NCBI GenBank assembly: GCA_003134855.1 | Contig: PLCS01000007.1 | Coordinates: 629,011-693,010, forward strand | Direction of reading: 5' to 3' | From: Acidobacteriaceae bacterium | GTDB lineage: Bacteria; Acidobacteriota; Terriglobia; Terriglobales; Acidobacteriaceae | DNA length: 64,000 bases | Shown here: piece by piece, positions 46,639 to 54,869 of the stretch | How positions within the stretch are numbered: the stretch's first letter is position 1 | Layout of the letters: each line of letters starts with the position of its first letter | Program-made: the position numbers and the translations under genes | The notes under the pieces: generated by a model | Told to the model about the DNA's origin: nothing | Database searches by the model: none | Seen by the model: the letters and a program-made list of their open reading frames with translations, nothing else

Positions 46639-47790
46639 ATGAAACCAATCAGGACGGCAATCTTCGGCACCGGCTTCATGGGCCGGGTTCATCTCGACGC
46701 GCTCAGGCGGCAGGAATTCGTCGAGATCGTGGCCATCGCAGGCAGGAATCTGGAAGTCGCGCGGAAGTTGGGCGCGGGCTTTGGCGTCTCCGCGATTACG
46801 AACGACTATCGGGAGATTCTGCGCGATCCGGCCGTCGATGCGGTCCACATCCTCACCCCCAACGCGCTGCATTATTCCATGGCCAAAGAGGCGCTCGATG
46901 CCGGCAAGCACGTGGCCTGCGAAAAGCCCCTGGCCACATCCGTTCAAGAGGCGCGGGAACTGGTTGCCCTGGCCGAGCAAAAGGGATTGCGCAACTGCGT
47001 CTGCCACAATCTGCGCTACTACCCCATGGTGCAGCAGTTGCGCCGCATGAGAGAGGCCGGCGAACTGGGCGAAATCCTCTCCGTGCAGGGCGGATATTCG
47101 CAGGACTGGTTGCTCTACGAGACGGACTGGAACTGGCGCATCGATGCGCAGGCTGGCGGCGCGTCGCGCTGCATGGCCGATATCGGCTCGCACTGGTTCG
47201 ACATGGCCGAGCACGTCACCGGCCTGCGCGTCACTTCGCTGGTTGCCGACTTGCAGACCTTCCACGCGAACCGCAAGCAGCCCAAACACTCCGTTGAGAG
47301 CTTTGCCAACAAGCTTCTCGGCTCGGATGATTACCTTGTAACTCCGGTAGACACGGAAGATTTCGGCACTGTTCTGTTCCACATGGGCGCGCGCGCACGC
47401 GGAAGCGTCGTCGCCAGCCAGGTCTCCGCGGGACGCAAGAACCGGCTGCACATCGAAGTCTACGGCAGCAAGGCCGGGGCGGCATGGGATCAGGAACGCC
47501 CCAATGAACTCTGGGTCGGCCACCGCGATACGGGCAACGAGATCATTCTCAAGGATCCGGCACTGCTCCAGCCAGAGGCGCGCTCTTACGCCGACCTGCC
47601 CGGCGGCCATACGGAAGGCTACGACGACGCTTTCAAACAGCTATTCCGCCGCTTTTACGCCTCCATCCGCACGCCCGGCCTCGCACCGGAATATCCGCAG
47701 TTCGCCGACGGGTTGCGGCAACTGATCATTCTCCAGGCCGAACTGGAGAGCCATCGCACGCACGGCTGGATGGATGTGCCCGCTCTCTAG
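46639..47790 (+). CDS. Gfo/Idh/MocA-family oxidoreductase
   Basis: The 383-residue NAD(P)-dependent dehydrogenase has the Rossmann motif GTGFMG (10-15) and the family signature EKPLATS (from Glu95) with catalytic Lys96. The C-domain has the expected beta sheet with GASRCMADIGSHWFDMAEHV. It probably oxidises a sugar or polyol that the preceding isomerase handles. Adjacent genes on the same strand form the unit 45654-47790; the GH3 glucosidase may belong to it too. The exact substrate is not readable. Confidence 0.92.
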   Translation: MKPIRTAIFGTGFMGRVHLDALRRQEFVEIVAIAGRNLEVARKLGAGFGVSAITNDYREILRDPAVDAVHILTPNALHYSMAKEALDAGKHVACEKPLATSVQEARELVALAEQKGLRNCVCHNLRYYPMVQQLRRMREAGELGEILSVQGGYSQDWLLYETDWNWRIDAQAGGASRCMADIGSHWFDMAEHVTGLRVTSLVADLQTFHANRKQPKHSVESFANKLLGSDDYLVTPVDTEDFGTVLFHMGARARGSVVASQVSAGRKNRLHIEVYGSKAGAAWDQERPNELWVGHRDTGNEIILKDPALLQPEARSYADLPGGHTEGYDDAFKQLFRRFYASIRTPGLAPEYPQFADGLRQLIILQAELESHRTHGWMDVPAL

Positions 47791-47792
47791 GG

Positions 47793-48113
47793 CTACAGCC
47801 CCAGAAATCCGCGCATCGCCGCATCGACGGCCTGCATGGTGGCCGCATCCACCTGCCCGATCCGCGTACCCAGCTTCACGCGCGGCACAGTCGTTGCCTT
47901 GTCCACCATGATCTGAGAAGGAACTCGCAGCCCGGCTGAGTCGCCGGCTGCCACCGTCACGCGTATGAGCGGCGCATCATGGATTTCGCTGGTCAGTGGC
48001 AGCACAATCACCGAGGGATGCAGATCGAAGGCGTTCGCCTGGACAATGAGCGCCGGACGCGGCTTGCCGTAATCGCCGGAAACGGCCACGGTCACCAGGT
48101 CGCCGCGCTTCAT
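47793..48113 (-). CDS. MazF/PemK-type endoribonuclease toxin
   Basis: A 106-residue protein of the PemK/MazF family: RGDLVTVAVSGDYGKPRPALIVQA at the start and PLTSEI, then VPSQIMVDKATTVPRVKLGTRIG. The family cleaves mRNA at specific short sequences. The ATG overlaps the antitoxin's stop (ATGA), the usual sign of translational coupling with antitoxin first. Its stop is 2 bp from the convergent Gfo/Idh gene's stop. An intact toxin beside its antitoxin suggests a functional module. Confidence 0.88.
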   Translation of the reverse strand: MKRGDLVTVAVSGDYGKPRPALIVQANAFDLHPSVIVLPLTSEIHDAPLIRVTVAAGDSAGLRVPSQIMVDKATTVPRVKLGTRIGQVDAATMQAVDAAMRGFLGL

Positions 48114-48397
48114 TGGCCGCCTTCCCAAACTCCGGCTTCGAGGGCGCTTACATCCTGAATCCAGCGCATCACTTCTGCCTCATCCTCGCTGGCGGCGATC
48201 AGTTGCGACTGTCGGCGTGCCTCAGCGGCAAAGCGGCGCTGGCGCGCCTCTTCTACATATCCGCGCATCAATTCGCGCAACACCTCAGAGGCTGGCCGGG
48301 CCTCCGCCTCCACCTGGGCTACAAACTCCGCCTTGAGCGTGGCGTCAATCCGCAGATTCAGCGTCGTTTCTCTGGATGGTGCAATTGCGTAAGGCAC
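48110..48397 (-). CDS. Antitoxin of the MazF-type module (ribbon-helix-helix-like)
   Basis: The 95-residue protein has a putative ribbon-helix-helix N-terminus (TTLNLRIDATLKAEFVAQVEAEAR, then ASEVLRELMRGYV) and a C-terminal part that would wrap the toxin (acidic, SEDEAEVMRWIQDV). Start is the GTG at 48397 with AGGAG seven bases upstream. It precedes and overlaps the toxin by four bases. It should bind its own promoter palindrome at 48420-48429. Confidence 0.82.
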   Translation of the reverse strand: MPYAIAPSRETTLNLRIDATLKAEFVAQVEAEARPASEVLRELMRGYVEEARQRRFAAEARRQSQLIAASEDEAEVMRWIQDVSALEAGVWEGGQ

Positions 48398-48417
48398 TTT
48401 ACAACTCCTGAATACAT

Positions 48418-48446
48418 ACTGTAATTACAATAGATAATTACGTCAA
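48418..48446 (-). promoter_or_regulatory. Promoter with TGTAATTACA palindrome for the MazF-type module
   Basis: On the minus strand, -35 TTGACG (48446-48441), 17-bp spacer and -10 TACAGT (48423-48418). The perfect palindrome TGTAATTACA (48420-48429) covers the -10 end, so the antitoxin could repress by blocking RNA polymerase. Confidence 0.55.
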
Positions 48447-48493
48447 GCGAATCTCTATCCACCTCCCATCCTAATGGGGCAGTAAGGTTGTAT

Positions 48494-48781
48494 TCAGGCT
48501 GCCACGTACCGCTCGATGGAGATGTTCTTTGCGTACTCCCTGGCCTTGGACACGTCATAGGCGAGCTGCATGCGAAGGAGATGATCCATCTCCGGGCCGA
48601 ATGCTTTTTCAACGCGCAGCGCCATATCGGGTGTCAGCGCGGACTTGCCGTTGAGAAGATCGGAGAGCGTAGCGCGGCGCACCTGCAAAATCTCCGCGGC
48701 CTTGGTCACGCTGAGGCCAAGTGCTTCGATGACTTCAGTCTTAATCAGGTTGCCCGGATGGGGCGGGTTCTTCATGGGCAT
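48494..48781 (-). CDS. higA: HigA-type antitoxin (XRE helix-turn-helix)
   Basis: A 95-residue antitoxin of the HigA family: MKNPPHPGNLIKTEVIEALGLSVTKAAEIL and the HTH LQVRRATLSDLLNGKSALTPDMALR. HigA binds its toxin and represses the operon. GGAGG lies six bases before the ATG at 48781; a second ATG at 48775 is less well placed. It follows the toxin gene higB in the inverted HigBA order, 10 bp apart. The C-terminus ends SIERYVAA. Confidence 0.87.
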   Translation of the reverse strand: MPMKNPPHPGNLIKTEVIEALGLSVTKAAEILQVRRATLSDLLNGKSALTPDMALRVEKAFGPEMDHLLRMQLAYDVSKAREYAKNISIERYVAA

Positions 48782-48791
48782 TTCAGCCTCC

Positions 48792-49082
48792 TCAGTGATA
48801 ATCAATCAGGTCAATTTCGCTGGCAGAATTGGCAGCTTCGTCATAGCGGAAGACCAATCGCCAGTTTCCGGTTACGGTCAGGCTCCAAAAACCCTTCAGG
48901 TCACCCTTGAGCGGATGCAGCTTCCAACCTGGGAACTTGCCGAGTTGTTCTAGCGTCTCGGCGGTTTCGATGGCGAAGAGCAGATTGCTCAACTTACCGG
49001 CCATTGCGGGAGGCACGGAGCGGGCGTTTCCCTCTTCGTAGAACTGCCCCAAGCCTTTGTGGCGAAACCGGACCAGTTGCAT
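48792..49082 (-). CDS. higB: HigB-type toxin (RelE superfamily mRNA interferase)
   Basis: The 96-residue toxin shows the HigB/RelE core: LVRFRHKGLGQFYEEGN, then WKLHPLKGDLKGFWSLTVTGNWRLVFRYD, with basic and aromatic residues for ribosome-bound mRNA cleavage. The toxin gene comes first, as in all HigBA operons. The promoter palindrome at 49103-49121 lies 21 bp upstream of the ATG. Both HigB and HigA are intact, so the module may be active. Confidence 0.88.
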   Translation of the reverse strand: MQLVRFRHKGLGQFYEEGNARSVPPAMAGKLSNLLFAIETAETLEQLGKFPGWKLHPLKGDLKGFWSLTVTGNWRLVFRYDEAANSASEIDLIDYH

Positions 49083-49098
49083 GACGCCTCACGTATCT

Positions 49099-49127
49099 AT
49101 GATGTACGGTTTTACCGTACACGTCAA
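49099..49127 (-). promoter_or_regulatory. higBA promoter with TGTACGGT-TTT-ACCGTACA operator
   Basis: The perfect inverted repeat TGTACGGT/ACCGTACA (49103-49121) sits in the spacer between -35 TTGACG (49127-49122, minus strand) and -10 CATCAT (49104-49099), spacing 17 bp. It is a very likely HigA operator. Confidence 0.65.
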
Positions 49128-49191
49128 GCGCGGGGCAAATGCCTTTAGCCACCCAATCATTTGTGGATGGTTAGATCTGGGCTATTCGCCA

Positions 49192-49857
49192 TCAATCAAA
49201 GACATCTTGCTCAATTGATCTATAGCCAGTCTTTCTGAAATCATCTGGAGAGAAATGTGGACAAACATTGCACATGTGCTCCACACCCGCTGCCTGTATC
49301 TGATCCTGAAAAGTTGATGGATGTCCCCGCTGAAAATGGAACCATGGAAACAAGTATTTACAGGGAAATGTGAAAAGGTCAATCCTCTTTTCTTTCTTCA
49401 TATTCGGTTTCGGAGAGAAATTTAAGGATATAGACAAATTCATATTTCTGGAAATATCTGATAATGGGTCATCTATAATTGTGTGACAATGGGCCTTTGT
49501 GTCACGACACTGGCACGACTGAAGAAAGCAATTGATAACCTGTGGAAGTCTATATCGATCTTGAACCGCTTTACCCTGAACAAATACAAATGCGCCTCTC
49601 CAGCTTTGAATATATCCAAGCAGAGCCGAAGCCCGGCCCGCATCTACTTGCGTCTTGCCGAATGCCGCGACATGCATCAATTTACCTTCGATTTGGACCA
49701 TTGCATAGCGTTCGGCACCTGAGGCTATGTTTACAGCGAAGGAATAGAATTTGGAAGTAGTCTTGGGGAATGCAACTACAAGTAAACAGTCAATTGAAGC
49801 CTCAAAAGGATCAATCGTCTTAAGACTTGGCTCGTTTCTGATAATCTGAGTGTCCAT
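49192..49857 (-). CDS. AT-rich orphan protein with C-terminal Cys/His cluster
   Basis: A 221-residue protein I do not recognise; AT-richer than neighbours. The N-terminal half (about 20-110) is alpha/beta (SIDCLLVVAFPKTTSKFYSF, AFVFVQGKAVQDRYRLPQVI). The C-terminal third has FHFQRGHPSTFQDQIQAAGVEH and MCNVCPHF, i.e. a CxxCxH element with nearby His, possibly a zinc site. No signal peptide or membrane helix. The start is the ATG at 49857 with AGAAG upstream. It sits beside two TA modules, so it may be part of a small mobile or defence cluster (inference). Confidence 0.65.
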   Translation of the reverse strand: MDTQIIRNEPSLKTIDPFEASIDCLLVVAFPKTTSKFYSFAVNIASGAERYAMVQIEGKLMHVAAFGKTQVDAGRASALLGYIQSWRGAFVFVQGKAVQDRYRLPQVINCFLQSCQCRDTKAHCHTIIDDPLSDISRNMNLSISLNFSPKPNMKKEKRIDLFTFPCKYLFPWFHFQRGHPSTFQDQIQAAGVEHMCNVCPHFSPDDFRKTGYRSIEQDVFD

Positions 49858-49891
49858 AATTGATATCTTCTCACCAATAGAATAGCTGGCA

Positions 49892-49921
49892 CATGTGCCG
49901 GAGTAAAGACTCCGGCACATG
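49892..49921. repeat. Perfect 13-bp hairpin repeat (TGTGCCGGAGT/ACTCCGGCACA)
   Basis: Arms CATGTGCCGGAGT (49892-49904) and ACTCCGGCACATG (49909-49921) flank the loop AAAG. It lies between the stop of xylB and the start of the orphan gene and could end the xylB transcript, though no T tract follows. Confidence 0.6.
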
Positions 49922-49948
49922 CACAGTTCCTTCCCCCACCGCGGGTGG

Positions 49949-51424
49949 CTATCGCAGCGTCTTCAGCGCCGGATAGAGCTTGCGCCACTTCGCGTAACCG
50001 AGCTTGTAGGCGGCCAGATCGGCTTCGTCCGGCTCGATGCGCTGGGCTACCTCGATTCCCTGCGCACAGGCTTCGTCCAGATTGGCCCAGTGTCCCGCGC
50101 CGACGCCGGCCATCAGCGCGCAGCCAAAGGCTCCGCCCTCTTCGGCGGTGAGCACTTCAACCGGCAGGCCGTAAATCCCCGCCTGAATCTTGCGCCAGAG
50201 CGGTCCGCGCGCCCCTCCGCCGCCCAGGCGAATGGCGCTGACCGGAATGCCAAGCTCGGCAAAGAGCGTGAAGGTGTCTTCCAGCGAATAAGCCACGCCT
50301 TCGAGCACGGCGCGGACAAAATGAGCCGCAGTGTGGTTCGAGGAGATGCAGGCAAAGGCGGCGCGGACTTCGGGGTCGAGGTGCGGTGTGCGCTCGCCGA
50401 GCAGGTAGGGCGCCCACTCCAAGCCCTGGCTGCCCGCCGGAATCTTGCTGGCCGCAGCGGTCATCTCGTCATAGTTGTGGCTGGGAAAGAAGGTCTCTTT
50501 GAGCCAGCGCAGGCTGAGGCCCGCCGATTGGGTCACGCCCATCACGTGCCACAGGCCGGGAACCGCGTGGCAGAAGGTGTGCAGACGGCCCTTGGGATCC
50601 TTGGTCGGCGCGGCGGTGGCGGCGAAGACCACGCCCGAAGTGCCGATGGTGGCCGAGACCGATCCCGGCTGCAGGATACCCATTCCCACCGCGCCCGCGC
50701 CCTGATCGCCTGCTCCGGCGACGACCGGCGTGCCGGCGGCCAAACCCGTCAGCCCGGCCGCGCCTTCGCTGATGCGCGCGCAGACCTCTGGCGACTCGTA
50801 GACCTTGGGCAGCCAGCTCTCGGGAATCCCCGCCGCCTCGGCCACTTCCTTCGACCAGCAGCGGTGCGTCACGTCCAGCAGCAGCGTCCCGGAGGCCTCC
50901 TGCACGTCGATGGCGAACTCGCCGGTGAGCCGGTAGCGTACGTAGTCCTTGGGGCACATGATGTGGCGAATCTTGGCGAAGATCTCCGGCTCATGCTCCT
51001 TGACCCAAAGCAGCTTGGTCAAGGTGAAATTGGGCAGCGCCGGGTTGCAAGTCAGCTCGATCAACTTTTCGTAGCCAATCTTCTCCGTCAGCCAGTCGCA
51101 CTGCGGCTGGGTGCGCGTGTCGCACCAGATCAGCGAGGGGCGCAGCACCGCCCCGTTCGCGTCCAGCATCACCGCGCCGTGCATCTGGCCGGTCAGGCCA
51201 ATGGCGACAATCTGCTGATGCGGCTCAGGCGCGGCGTCGATGGCGCCACGAATTGCCTCTTGCGCCGCCCGCCACCAGTCTTCGGGGTCCTGCTCGGCCC
51301 AGCCCGGATGAGCCGTCGTGAAGGGCGCATGCTCGCTCGATGCGCCGCTGATGAGTTTTCCCGCCGCGTCCACCACCACGGCCCGTGTGCCGCCGGTGCC
51401 TACATCCATTCCCAAAAACCACAT
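49949..51424 (-). CDS. xylB: Xylulokinase (FGGY family)
   Basis: The 491-residue kinase phosphorylates D-xylulose for the pentose phosphate pathway. The FGGY ATPase fold shows FLGMDVGTGGTRAVVVDAAG at the N-terminus, GQMHGAVMLDANG in the middle, the catalytic Asp in VAGAGDQGAGAVGMG and LGGGGARGPLWRKIQAGIYG near the C-terminus. Xylulokinase fits best among FGGY members from the QMHG motif. It is the same strand as the orphan gene ahead but separated by a strong hairpin. It fits the sugar-catabolic theme of the region. Confidence 0.9.
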   Translation of the reverse strand: MWFLGMDVGTGGTRAVVVDAAGKLISGASSEHAPFTTAHPGWAEQDPEDWWRAAQEAIRGAIDAAPEPHQQIVAIGLTGQMHGAVMLDANGAVLRPSLIWCDTRTQPQCDWLTEKIGYEKLIELTCNPALPNFTLTKLLWVKEHEPEIFAKIRHIMCPKDYVRYRLTGEFAIDVQEASGTLLLDVTHRCWSKEVAEAAGIPESWLPKVYESPEVCARISEGAAGLTGLAAGTPVVAGAGDQGAGAVGMGILQPGSVSATIGTSGVVFAATAAPTKDPKGRLHTFCHAVPGLWHVMGVTQSAGLSLRWLKETFFPSHNYDEMTAAASKIPAGSQGLEWAPYLLGERTPHLDPEVRAAFACISSNHTAAHFVRAVLEGVAYSLEDTFTLFAELGIPVSAIRLGGGGARGPLWRKIQAGIYGLPVEVLTAEEGGAFGCALMAGVGAGHWANLDEACAQGIEVAQRIEPDEADLAAYKLGYAKWRKLYPALKTLR

Positions 51425-51504
51425 ACTCGTTCACTCCCTTGCGTCAATCGTTATTCCCGCGCTAGCCAGAATAACAGCACAGGCCGATGCAGGGACAGGG
51501 GATT

Positions 51505-51581
51505 CAGAGACCAGGGACCAGGGACCAGGGAATAGGGACCAGGGACCAGGGACCAGGGAATAGGGACCAGGGACCAGGGTC
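51505..51581 (+). repeat. 7-bp tandem repeat, eleven units
   Basis: Eleven exact-length heptamers, mainly CAGGGAC, with CAGGGAA-TAGGGAC pairs at units 4-5 and 8-9 giving a 28-bp higher-order period. It lies in the 524-bp gap between xylB and the ADOP permease. Confidence 0.85.
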
Positions 51582-51948
51582 AGATCGCGGCGTGCAACCT
51601 ATTGCCAGTTTCCGAGTGGCCGATATGCTGGGAACGACATCGCCTGTGGAGTTAACGGTGCTTCCCATTACCAGTCCATCAAGAAATTTTCCTGTAGCCG
51701 GAAACTAAGAAATCTCTGAACAAGTCTTTGTTGCAGTCCAACATTCCCTGAGGGGATCAATGGATTGGTTGAAATCCATCCCTACCAGCCCTCGTTGATT
51801 TTGCAGCCTTTGCGGCACCCTTTGGCTGCGCTCAGAGGCCCTAAAAGGCGTGCCTATCAAAATCGGCTTCGTCAGAGCTTTCCTAAACCAGGCCAGCCCT
51901 TGTGACTTATACTGAATTACAATCCCTGATTGACGATCACTCTCTCTT
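51582..51948. other. Gap with no confident gene
   Basis: After the heptamer array there is no open frame with protein character. A long inverted match GATTTTG/CAAAATC around 51800-51865 could form a structured stem, with the segment AGGCCC.A..GGCGTGC resembling one near 39592. No promoter or RNA family recognised. Confidence 0.4.
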
Positions 51949-54366
51949 TTACTCCTCCCGCAGGAGGATGATCGGATTCACCGCCAGCGCCCTTTGCGCC
52001 GGAATCCAGGAAGCCACCAGTCCCAGCGCAAGCATTGTCAGCACCACTCCGCCCAAGACCAGAGGATCATTCGGCGAGGCTTGGTAGACGATGTGCGAAA
52101 GCACCTTCGTGGCCAGGAGGCCCAGCGCCAGTCCGGCGACCGAGCCCACCGAAAGCAGCGTAAACGCCCTCCCAAGCGCTGCACGCAGCACTTCCTTGGG
52201 CCGCGCCCCCAGCGCCATGCGAATCCCCAGCTCACGCAGCCGCTTGCTGACGGTATACGAGGCCATGCCGAAGATCCCTGTTACCGCCAGCACCGCGCCC
52301 AGCATCCCCAGCACACCCAGGGCCACCGTGGCCACACGCGCGGCAAAGAGCGCTGAACTCAACTCCTGATTCCACGTCCTCACGACAAAAGGCAACCCAG
52401 TGTCCAGCCCGTGCAGCGTGCTCTCCAGCGACCGGGCTATCTCTTCCGGATCGCGTGACGACCGCACCAGAAGAAATGTGCCGCCCGATGGGTGCTGCTG
52501 GAATGAAAAGAACATCGCCGGCTGCTGATCCTCAGTCAGCGTCCGGTATTTCCCGTCTTCCACCACGCCCACAACTTCAGCTCGCGTTCCGTTCCAATAC
52601 TTGAAATGCCCGCCGATCGCTTTGTCTACAGACCCGAAGACCTTGACCGCGAATTGCCGATTGACCAGAGCTACCTTCGGCGAGTCTTTGTCGTCGTGCA
52701 GCGTGAGGTCTCTTCCCGCCAGCAGCCTCGTGCCTGCGGCGGCCAAATAGCCGGGAGATATTCTGTAGTTCATTGCGTCGGCAACATCGTTCGTGGGCCG
52801 AAAATCGGTCGTGCTATCGGCGAAAACCTCTGAGTCGCCGCCACTGCCGCCTAGCGGCAGGTGGTCCACATAACCCACCGTTGTCACGCCCGGAATGGCC
52901 GCAACTGCATCCATCATGCGCCGCTGCATCTGTGGAACGCTCTCGCCGTCGTAGCCAGCCATCTGCAGTTGGCTCCCCACCAGCATCACGTTCTGCGGTT
53001 GAAATCCGAAGTTGCTATGAAGCGAACGCGCCATCCCGCGCACCGCCACCAGCGATGAGGTTACGAGGACCGCGCAGATCGCAATCTGCACCGCCAGCAA
53101 AACGTCCCGCAAAGTGAAGCGCCGCAGCCCGGCCACACCTGCCGCACCGGTTCGAATCACCTGCCACGGATCGGCGTGCATCACCTGGCGCACCGGTACA
53201 ATCCCAAAGAGCAGGGCGCTGACCAGCGCCAACACCAGCGCCACAATGTAAGTGGCGGCATCCGGATTCACCGGCACGTTGATTGGAGTGTCGGGAATCG
53301 GCTGCCAGGCGCTCAGCCAGCGCAGGATCACTACGCCCCCTGCCAGCCCCAGCGCTCCACCTGCCAGCGAAACCATTACAGCCTCTGTCAACATCTGGCG
53401 CAGGATCAAGCCCCGCCGCGAGCCGAGCGCCAGGCGCAAGGCTGTTTCCTTCGCATGATCAGCTGCCCGCGCCGCGAACAAGCTTCCGAGGTTCGCACAT
53501 GCGGCCAGCAGAATCAGCCCGGCCAGCAGCATCAGGCCCGCCATAAAAGCGCGCGCCGGTCCCCCAAGCACGTCACCCATCAACCCCGGACGAGCCAGCG
53601 TGAACTTCAAACCGTCGTCGTCAGTCGGATAGGTCTTGGATAGCCATCCGGCAAGAGTATTCAGGTCCGCCGTCGCCTGCGCCGGCGTCACTCCCGGCTT
53701 CAGCCGTCCCACCACAAAGCCGGAGTGATCGCCGCGATTATTCAGCAAATCGTAGCCCCCGACGGTGGGCTGCTCGACCATCGGAATCCAAAGCGCCGGC
53801 GCAAAGAAGAGTTCCGTGCCGCGAAAAGCAGGAGGCGCCACGCCGATGATCGTGAGCTGGCGCTTATTGATCTCGACCGTCCGCCCCACCACGCCTGCAT
53901 CGTCATGGAAGTGGCCATGCCAGTAGGCGTAGCTCAACACAACGTAGGGAGCGCTGTTGGCCCCGTGCTCGTCGGCAGCGTGAAAGAACCGCCCCAGATA
54001 GGGCTGGATGCCCAGCGAGTCGAAGTAGTTTCCACTCGCAAGGTAGGGCCACGCAGTCGAAGGATTCCCGCCGGTATCCACACCCACCGGCCCCATCATG
54101 TTGTACATGATCAGGCTCTCGAAGCTCCGATTTCGATCCCGCAAATCCAGATAATCGGAATACGACTGAGAAGGAAACTGGGAGCGCTGTACCATGAAAA
54201 GATTCTGCGCATTCGGCACCTTCACCGGCTTGAACACCACCGCGTTCAGCACGCTGAAAACCACCGCGTTAGCCCCAATTCCCAGCGCCAGCGTCAGGAT
54301 CGCCGTCACAGTGAATCCCGGCGACTTCGTCAATTTCCGAAACGCAACTCTCACATCGCTCGTCAT
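51949..54366 (-). CDS. ADOP-type ABC transporter permease (MacB/FtsX-like, orphan)
   Basis: The 805-residue membrane protein has the duplicated MacB-like permease plan: an N-terminal helix after MTSDVRVAFRKLTKSPGFT, a large periplasmic MacB_PCD domain (about 50-260), three helices with an FtsX segment (about 275-400), a second periplasmic domain and three final helices (FtsX at about 680-800). This is the acidobacterial duplicated orphan permease group, which lacks an ATPase gene next to it; substrate unknown. The start is the ATG at 54366 with AAGGA upstream. Confidence 0.9.
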   Translation of the reverse strand: MTSDVRVAFRKLTKSPGFTVTAILTLALGIGANAVVFSVLNAVVFKPVKVPNAQNLFMVQRSQFPSQSYSDYLDLRDRNRSFESLIMYNMMGPVGVDTGGNPSTAWPYLASGNYFDSLGIQPYLGRFFHAADEHGANSAPYVVLSYAYWHGHFHDDAGVVGRTVEINKRQLTIIGVAPPAFRGTELFFAPALWIPMVEQPTVGGYDLLNNRGDHSGFVVGRLKPGVTPAQATADLNTLAGWLSKTYPTDDDGLKFTLARPGLMGDVLGGPARAFMAGLMLLAGLILLAACANLGSLFAARAADHAKETALRLALGSRRGLILRQMLTEAVMVSLAGGALGLAGGVVILRWLSAWQPIPDTPINVPVNPDAATYIVALVLALVSALLFGIVPVRQVMHADPWQVIRTGAAGVAGLRRFTLRDVLLAVQIAICAVLVTSSLVAVRGMARSLHSNFGFQPQNVMLVGSQLQMAGYDGESVPQMQRRMMDAVAAIPGVTTVGYVDHLPLGGSGGDSEVFADSTTDFRPTNDVADAMNYRISPGYLAAAGTRLLAGRDLTLHDDKDSPKVALVNRQFAVKVFGSVDKAIGGHFKYWNGTRAEVVGVVEDGKYRTLTEDQQPAMFFSFQQHPSGGTFLLVRSSRDPEEIARSLESTLHGLDTGLPFVVRTWNQELSSALFAARVATVALGVLGMLGAVLAVTGIFGMASYTVSKRLRELGIRMALGARPKEVLRAALGRAFTLLSVGSVAGLALGLLATKVLSHIVYQASPNDPLVLGGVVLTMLALGLVASWIPAQRALAVNPIILLREE

Positions 54367-54869
54367 CTCGCCTGTCCTTGCATCGAAATACGACCGCGTC
54401 CGGCACTTGGTTCCCCTAGAATTGAGATCTATCCTTTTTTCTGTCCCCCTCTTCGCTGTTGCCAAGCTTGCCATATTGCTCATTCAGCAGAACGACTGGT
54501 CTAGTGTTTAGACCCCATGAATTGGTAATGATTCTTGGACAAGCGCGGGCGAGGACGCCCGCGCTACAGCCGGTCAGGAGACCGGCGCAACACTTTTTAC
54601 TGGACCATAACCAGACGGTCAGAGACCTAGTGCTATAGGAAGCGCTTGCCATTCCTGCCGTCGCTCATGGTAGTGTTACCGGCGACTCTGCGAGCGCTCC
54701 GCGGTCGCTGCCAGTGCAGCAGAGCCGCGATGCCGCCGAAGTCAATCCCGCCATGCGGTACGCTGCCCCGGCTTGTGACCTTTGGCACAGTCTTGTTTTC
54801 CCCCGCTGACCGACAATCAATAGGTGAGGCCCCGCAGCCATCCGCTGCGCCGGCCAGGAGAAGATGCTT
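54367..54869. other. Gap without a confident gene, holding a double-hairpin repeat
   Basis: Two hairpins follow each other at 54543-54566 (arms AGCGCGGGCG/CGCCCGCGCT) and 54570-54587 (GCCGGTC/GACCGGC). No open frame here has protein character. A weak ORF downstream of the hairpins is too short. Confidence 0.5.
54543..54587. repeat. Double hairpin repeat GCGCGGGCG... / GCCGGTC...
   Basis: The first hairpin is AGCGCGGGCG with CGCCCGCGCT and loop AGGA; the second is GCCGGTC with GACCGGC and loop AGGA. Both share the AGGA loop, which looks like a repeated element. Confidence 0.55.

Noticed and set aside
49919..51535. 538-codon frame antisense to xylB
   Set aside because: Arg/Ala/Gly-rich shadow; xylB has full motifs.
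51505..51581. CRISPR array candidate
   Set aside because: Units are contiguous 7-mers with no spacers; it is a microsatellite.
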